This document shows positions 58,696-64,000 of a DNA stretch of 64,000 bases, one piece after another. Where the stretch lies: contig NC_053141.1 in assembly GCF_016808335.1 (NCBI RefSeq), forward strand, positions 7,306,797 to 7,370,796. Reading direction: 5' to 3'. The DNA comes from Panicum virgatum (Eukaryota > Streptophyta > Magnoliopsida > Poales > Poaceae). Under the pieces are notes generated by a model, which saw only the letters and a program-made list of their open reading frames with translations, ran no database searches and had not been told where the DNA came from. Numbering within the stretch: position 1 is the first letter of the stretch; every line of letters begins with the position of its first letter. The translations under genes were made by a program, and so were the position numbers.

Positions 58696-59715
58696 TCAGA
58701 GCCTGACGAAGAAGACGGCGAGCTCGGGCCCCGTGGTGCCTCCCTGGGGCGCGATCATGTAGAGCGACTCCGAGTCCCGGGACCCGACGAAGTGGTCGAA
58801 GCAGCCGCGCAGGTACGGCACTTCGTCGTCCGCCGGCGGCGAGGAGCACCTCGTCCCGGGGAGCACGCCGGCGCCCATGGACACCGCCCGCAGCGTCTCC
58901 ATGACCGTCAGGTCGTCGTCCGTGGCCTCGCGCCGCACCGCGTACCCGGTCTTCTTGCCGTTGCAGAACATGGTCCACGCCGGCTCGTCCAGCAGCGGCG
59001 GCGCGCGGGCTCCCCCGCCCCGCTTCCGGCGCGCGCCGCCCTCCGCGTCCGGCGGGGCCGCCGTCGGGCGGCGCTCCGTCTCCAGGACGATGCGCGCGCC
59101 GGCCGGGTTGCCGAGCTCGCGGAGCAGCGCGTGCGTCTGGAGCGCGAGCTCGACGACGAGGCTGGGCAGGCAGCGCGGCGTCTCCTGCAGCGCCAGCACG
59201 ACGCGGCCCCGGCGGTGGCCGTAGAGCGTCCCCGTGAGGCGCCGGCACGGCCGCGTGGTGCCCGAGAAGGACGCGCCCTTGGGCACGAGGCGGGAGCCGG
59301 CGCTGCTGCTGGTGGCGGAGGACGAGGACGAGGCCGACGACGAGGACGACGCGGTGGCGCTGGCCGCCTCGGCCGGCGTCCTGACCTGCAGCCGCCCGCA
59401 CCGCGGCGTCAGGGTCAGGACGGGGATCGCGTGCCGCAGCTTCTGGAACAGCCGCGCCGGCCGGGACGACGGGCTGCCCCGCCCCTCCCGGTGCCGCCGC
59501 GACGGCGCCTCCAGCGACTGCCCCGGCGCGAGCGGCGGCCTCTGCGGCGCGCCGCCGCCGCCGCCTCCGTCGTAGCTGGCGCGGCCGTCGAAGGACGAGG
59601 TGGACGAGGACGACGTCCGGGTGCTGTCGACGGACGACGACGGCAGGCTGTCGCGGCGGCTGTGGGCGTCGTCGCTGGAGCGGCCGGGGGTGCTGGGGTA
59701 GATGGCGAAGCCCAT
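58696..59715 (-). CDS. MIZU-KUSSEI1-like protein (DUF617)
   Basis: Intronless, 339 residues from the ATG at 59715. The N-terminal 140 residues are Ser/Gly-rich and look disordered, with a conserved basic patch (ARLFQKLRHAIPVLT, about 87-101). The C-terminal half (about 155-338) is the DUF617 domain: GTLYGHRRGRVVLALQE, then LVVELALQTHALLRELG, EPAWTMFCNGKKTGYAVRRE, VMETLRAVSMGAGVLP, and a terminal DSESLYMIAPQG. Length and intronless structure fit plant MIZ1 homologues. Arabidopsis MIZ1 acts in root hydrotropism at the ER membrane; other grass members are uncharacterised, so the role here is inferred by family. The paralogue is not resolved. GC content is very high, giving long false frames in other phases. 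Confidence 0.93.
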   Translation of the reverse strand: MGFAIYPSTPGRSSDDAHSRRDSLPSSSVDSTRTSSSSTSSFDGRASYDGGGGGGAPQRPPLAPGQSLEAPSRRHREGRGSPSSRPARLFQKLRHAIPVLTLTPRCGRLQVRTPAEAASATASSSSSASSSSSATSSSAGSRLVPKGASFSGTTRPCRRLTGTLYGHRRGRVVLALQETPRCLPSLVVELALQTHALLRELGNPAGARIVLETERRPTAAPPDAEGGARRKRGGGARAPPLLDEPAWTMFCNGKKTGYAVRREATDDDLTVMETLRAVSMGAGVLPGTRCSSPPADDEVPYLRGCFDHFVGSRDSESLYMIAPQGGTTGPELAVFFVRL

Positions 59716-60440
59716 AGACGCGCGCCCGGCGCCGGCGAGGCAGGCGGGGCGTCCGGCGACCGGTCGGTCGGCGCAATGGTGGGGCAGCCGTGCGAGGCGG
59801 CGGTGCGGTGGGGGTGGCCGTTAGTTATCCTGTGGCGGGGGAGCGCGTGATCTGGAACGTGCGGGGCGGCGGTTACGCCCGTCGGGTCGTCGTGCTCCCT
59901 GGGGCTGGACGCCGCCTGGTTTCGCGGCTCTGCCATTTTGGGGCTTCTCGTTTCTCTCGTGTTGCGTCTGTGCTCGTGTTGCTGCGCTCAAGGAGCACGG
60001 GCCGCCATGGCCGCGTGCTCTGCTCTGCTCGAGGAGGTGCTCAACGGAGTTTACCTTCTTGCAGATAAGATAAGACCAACAGCAGAGCATGCATTGATGA
60101 GCTGCAGTGATCGATCTAACAAGATTAAGATAAACATTGGACCAACAATTATTGTATAATTCTTCCATGACACAAGGTTGATCGATGTCATTAGATACAT
60201 GTTCGTTCTACAGAGTATGCTTTTGTGCCACATAAATAAAATAATAATAGAAAAATTCTTTGGTCAAATCCTTGTTCTCATGAAACGAAATATGACTTTT
60301 GAAAAGGAGTAAAAGCAGAAAAGGATAGATTTTTTTTTAAAAAACTTAGGATAGAAAAATTCGACAAAGCAGACAGCAAATGTGTGGGCCTAAATTTGGG
60401 TGCTCGATGGGCAAGAAGCCCAGAACAAACTTTTGCATGG
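59716..60440. other. Upstream region of the MIZ1-like gene
   Basis: GC-rich to about 60050, then AT-rich. No clear TATA box on the minus strand near the ATG. No other gene. Confidence 0.4.
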
Positions 60441-60461
60441 GCTTCGTTATGTCACTAGTCG

Positions 60462-60674
60462 CACAGACTAGGAGTAGTTCAGGCTCGTAGAGTCTCGGTA
60501 GCACCTGAGGTCCTGTATTCGACTCTCAATAGGAACGAATATTTTGAGATTTAACGGTGTTGTAAGATGCTCATATGGGTAGAATTTGCGTACGTGTGTT
60601 CGGGTGTGAGTGTGCGTGCGTTGTGAGTGTCTTAGTTGTACTTTGTAATCTCAAAAAAAAAAAAAACAAGGCGC
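60462..60674 (+). mobile_element. SINE-like element with poly-A tail
   Basis: A weak box-B-like motif (GTATTCGACTC, about 60515-60525) follows a GGTAGCACCTGAGG segment. The 3' part (GGGTGTGAGTGTGCGTGCGTTG, then GTTGTACTTTGTAATCTC) resembles that of the SINE at 1474-1827, and it ends in about 14 A. I could not define target duplications. Confidence 0.55.
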
Positions 60675-62805
60675 AGTCAAAGTTCCAGCCAGTTGGAATC
60701 AAAACGACAAAAAGGTTCCAGCCCGTTGGTCATGTATGAACTCCTGGCACAACGCATGCATCCCTTGCTTAGACCCATAGCTTGTCATCATCGATCTGTA
60801 TCTCAAAATCTATACAAAGAAAGACGACGCGAGCAACATCTGCTGACGACCGGATTAAATTCAGAAGATGAGATCAGTTCTAATTAAGAGGAGGGGGGGG
60901 CTATCGTGCGCCGCGACAAGAAAGCGGCGAACAAGCACTGCAACTAGCAGGAAGCGGACGTACAGTGCCAGTAGTAGTAGCGAATAAGCATTTGATTTGT
61001 TAGTTTCGTGCTCTACTCTGCCTTCTACACATTCTTTGTTCTTTTTTCGGGACAACGGGTGTGTGGATGAGTGAATGGGCGGGGGATTTCACATCCATAT
61101 GCATGTAGAACTAAGAAAGAAGAAGATTGAGAAAATAGAAATAAAAAGAACATAATATTTGATAAAAATATAAAACAAATCTCCAACATCTCATGTTTAG
61201 CCGTACAAGACGATAAAAGATTAAAAAAAGAAAATTTATGGGCTGTTGTTCTCCAACATAGAATAAACATCGCGTCCATATTCTTCATCCAATAACGTTG
61301 TTTTTTCTTGTAACTGCTCAACAGTTAAAATATGTTTTAAAAAGTGAGCTAAAAAGATATCCACATATGAACTTTTACATGCATGTTTAGTATTTTTTTT
61401 ATCCACATATGAACCCGGCTACCGCCTGGTGCTGTGGTCCGCCGGCGGCGGCAGAACGCGCCGCCAGCCGTGGCGCACGGCGCACCTTTAATTGTATCTT
61501 GATGTCTAGAATAAAATGATTTTTATGTATTGCCAAAGTACTTTTCATGGGTGAGTCTTACCTGCATTTACTGCAGGGCACTCTCCCAATGACATGTAGG
61601 CCCCACGAGCATGGGATCCACACAACAGTGGAAGAGTGCTCTGCCGTAACCGCAGAGAACTGCTTCCTCCTTTTCATGATGATAATAATATTAGGCATCA
61701 CTTTTATGCTTATTGAAGGGGAGAAAAGGCTCTCCCAAACGCTCTCGGCCCCCGCGTCGCTCCCCGAGTGAGGGACTTAGGCGGCGGCCAACCCTAGGCG
61801 CCGCCGCTGCCGCCCTCACGCCCCCGCGGCCGTGCCACCGCCCGAGCGAGCTGCAGGAAACCCTCGTGGCTTGCTAGGAAGGCGGAGGCGAGGCCAATCG
61901 ATGGTTCTTGGCCACTCACGCCCAGATCTGTGCCGGGGATGGGGTGTGGCGGTGATGGCGGCGCCACTACTAGGCGTGGCGGAGCTTGCGCGAGGTAGGG
62001 TCGCTCGGTGAGCGGCGAGAACTCTGGCGGCTGGGGGTCCATCGGCGCAGCTCGCCTCGACGACGGGCAGGTGTTGTTGGTGGCTGGTGTGGCCAGATTC
62101 GGTGCGGCAGGATTGGATCCGCAGCCTCTCGCGGCAGAGGTGCCGCGGTAGCGGCGCGTGGTGGGTGGCGAGGAGTGGGAGCAGCGGAATGGCGCACGCT
62201 GTTGGGTAGAGTCTTGAGGCCGTCACGGAGCCCTGTGTTGTGATGCAGCCTCTGCAGGGGGCTTTGCGGAAGGACCATCGATGGCGTGGTGCTACGGCTG
62301 GGTGGGGGGGGTGGACAGTGAGTGGCCCCACCGGCGCCACCATGGAGGCGCTGTTGGCGGCAACCTTTGCATGGTCATGCTAACGGCGCCATGGTTGACG
62401 TCCGACGGCCAGGTTGACGTCGCAGCTGAGCACGGCGATGGACATGGAGGTGGAGCCGCTAATGCTGGCGGGCGCTGGTGCCGGCGGCTGTGGTCGGCAA
62501 TGGCCCCTTGTGCTGCCTGGCCGGAGGGGGTGGCCAATGCAGTTGTGCGGCTGTCGCGTGCAGCCGGCGTGTCAATGTCATCTGAAGAGGCGGTCAGGCG
62601 GTACCATGGCTACAACTCATGATGCTGCACCTTGCTACTCATGCGAATCACCGAGGATTCAAACAGCGGATGCAGCCTGAGCACGGAAATGAACAATGGT
62701 GGTGTACATTGCTGCAACACGCGAGCCGCTAAGGGCTCAAGCAACGAGGTACATGGTTGGCGGAGTCGCTGGCGAAAGCCTTGCCGGAGTCTAGCCGGCC
62801 TCGAT
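60675..62805. other. Unassigned stretch, GC-rich from about 61740
   Basis: The left part is AT-rich. ATCCACATATGAAC repeats near 61358 and 61400. At about 61610-61660 a hairpin-prone segment holds GAGTGCTCTGCCG and CGCAGAG. From 61740 to 62800 the DNA is GC-rich with frames on both strands (up to 175 codons), all low-complexity, no domain. It may be an element part or a decayed gene; unknown. Confidence 0.35.
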
Positions 62806-64000
62806 TGTAACGAACATTGCACCATTTATGCCATTTCGAGTGATTTTGGTGATCGTATGACAACGCAATCAATGGGACTAATGGTTTTGTTAAGTGAATA
62901 TTTCTAGATCCCAGGGATGAAGTAAAAAGGCCATACAAAGCAAAACACGAAGACAAAACTCAAAGAAATGTTGAATTGGACGAGTTCTGCAGAAATCAGT
63001 AGCACCGGAAGAACCGGTGCCTTAGCATCGGTGCATCCGATGGTTGTCGGAAGATCTGACGCCCTGGCTTTGGCACAAGTCTGTGCGCCTTAGGAGATCA
63101 AGTGAAGAAAGAAGTGAAGCACCGAATGAACCGACGGTGTCAAGAGAGGCATAGGTGTATTTAATGTACTATGTTCCAGAGACGATGTCAAGCGCGCAGG
63201 AGCCACGCCTTCAGCACCGGTTGAACCGGTGGTGCATCGGAGCATAGCACCGGTGTAATGACGTTAGCAGGAGAGAAAGAGGTCCAACGGCTAGTTAAGT
63301 GCTGGGAGTGACCGGTTTAACCGACACCTAGTCATCAGTTAAACCGATGGTGCTGCAGACAGTGCGTCAGAAGCTCAACGGCTACTTCAGGTCTGAGAGT
63401 GACCGGATGAACCGACGCCACCCAATGCAGAGGCATCGGTTCATCCGATGGTATGCTGATTTCTGCTGACCGTTGGAGCAATGGCTACAAGACTTGGTGG
63501 CCTATATATACGCCACACCCGGCCATTATGAGTTCGCTGGAGTCCCAAGACATCACACACATCCAAGAACACCTCCAAGCCATCCAAGAGCACAGAGATC
63601 AAATCCAAGACCCCTCCTTCGTGGGCAATCTCCCTTAGTGAAGATTGGGATCGAGGTGACTGTGATTGTGTTCATGGAAGAGACTTGATTGTCGGGAAGC
63701 GATACTCTTCCTGAGTGCTTCAACAACGTGGACGTAGGGGCGCCTTTGTGGCAATCCGAACCATGGGATAAATCCTCGTGTCGAGAGTTCGCTTCCTCTC
63801 ATCCCTCTCTTTAAGCTTCCGCATTTTCATATTGTAATTTGTGTGACTTTACTTTCTTAGTATAGTATCTTGCTAGGATTGGCTATAGGTTGCAAAACTC
63901 TTTTGGGATGAGAGTTTCACACTAAAGTGAACCATAGTTGCACATCTAGATAGCTTATTTTAGTTTAAGTTTTGTGCAAACTAGTTGGAGCCATAGGCTA
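62806..64000 (+). mobile_element. LTR of the Copia-like family, cut by window end
   Basis: Starts TGTAACGAACATTGCACC and matches the interrupted solo LTR (minus strand from 58077) in order: GGGACTAATGG, ACCGGTT-rich blocks, CTATATATAC, TCTCATCCCAAAAG-type and GGAGCCATAGGCTA. Many short ACCGG and CCGATGG motifs repeat at 63000-63450. It would need about 300 more bases to complete. Whether an internal region follows lies outside the window. Confidence 0.75.
63502..63511 (+). promoter_or_regulatory. TATA box in the window-end LTR
   Basis: CTATATATAC in context GGCCTATATATACGCC, matching the sister LTR at 56718-56727. Confidence 0.6.

Noticed and set aside
58543..59850. 435-codon plus-strand and 391-codon minus-strand frames over the MIZ1-like gene
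   Set aside because: They are Arg/Ala/Gly-rich shadows of the very GC-rich DUF617 gene in other phases; only the 58696-59715 frame has conserved motifs.

Overview
This window is nuclear DNA from a flowering plant, almost certainly a grass. The signs are GC-rich, mostly intronless or GT-AG-spliced genes set in AT-rich, transposon-packed DNA, Stowaway MITEs, Mutator-like elements with 9-bp target duplications, and LTR elements of types common in cereals. I cannot name the species. There is no sign of bacterial, viral or organellar DNA, and no rRNA, CRISPR array or credible tRNA gene.

Four genes are well supported or plausible. (1) A class of plant glutaredoxin with a Cys-rich tail lies at 4598-5116 (minus). 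(2) The second-largest subunit shared by RNA polymerases IV and V (NRPD2/NRPE2) lies at 11014-18543 (minus); I could place seven coding exons with consistent splice phases, giving about 1251 residues. (3) A small three-exon gene at 45285-45789 (minus) encodes about 67 residues and has a TATA box; I do not recognise its family. (4) An intronless MIZU-KUSSEI1-like (DUF617) gene lies at 58696-59715 (minus). A weaker call at 6311-6670 (minus) starts with an acylation-type N-terminus.

Most of the rest is mobile DNA. From left to right: a degraded TRIM-like mini retrotransposon (about 500-1264), a SINE with 16-bp flanking duplications (1474-1827), a MITE whose right end lies in a 72-bp tandem duplication (3031-3502), a Stowaway MITE (4091-4324), a hAT remnant with the transposase C-terminus (9065-9570), and a 705-bp non-autonomous hAT-like element (9766-10470). 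NRPD2 intron 1 holds two more insertions. Directly upstream of NRPD2 lies an 18-kb three-level nest: a Mutator-like element (20037-38210) split by a Tat-like Ty3/Gypsy element (21233-37106), itself split by an Athila-like Ty3/Gypsy element (22933-29950). Clean 5-bp target duplications mark the inner insertions, and the interrupted frames read through on both sides. A 1.2-kb Pack-MULE-like element (38434-39654) and a tandem array of about 270-bp units (40270-42780) follow.

The right half holds two MITEs, the small gene, and a solo LTR of a Copia-like family (48161-58077). That LTR is interrupted by a 7.8-kb gag-only LTR element with 2.6-kb LTRs (48448-56246) and a hAT-like element rich in AACCGAA (57361-57903). 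After the MIZ1-like gene come a SINE, an unassigned GC-rich stretch, and the start of another LTR of the same Copia-like family, cut by the window end.

The genes are independent plant loci, not an operon or pathway. The most notable context is that NRPD2, a subunit of the machinery that silences transposons through RNA-directed DNA methylation, is itself invaded in its first intron and flanked at its promoter by transposons. All boundaries and family calls were read by eye; no database search was run.
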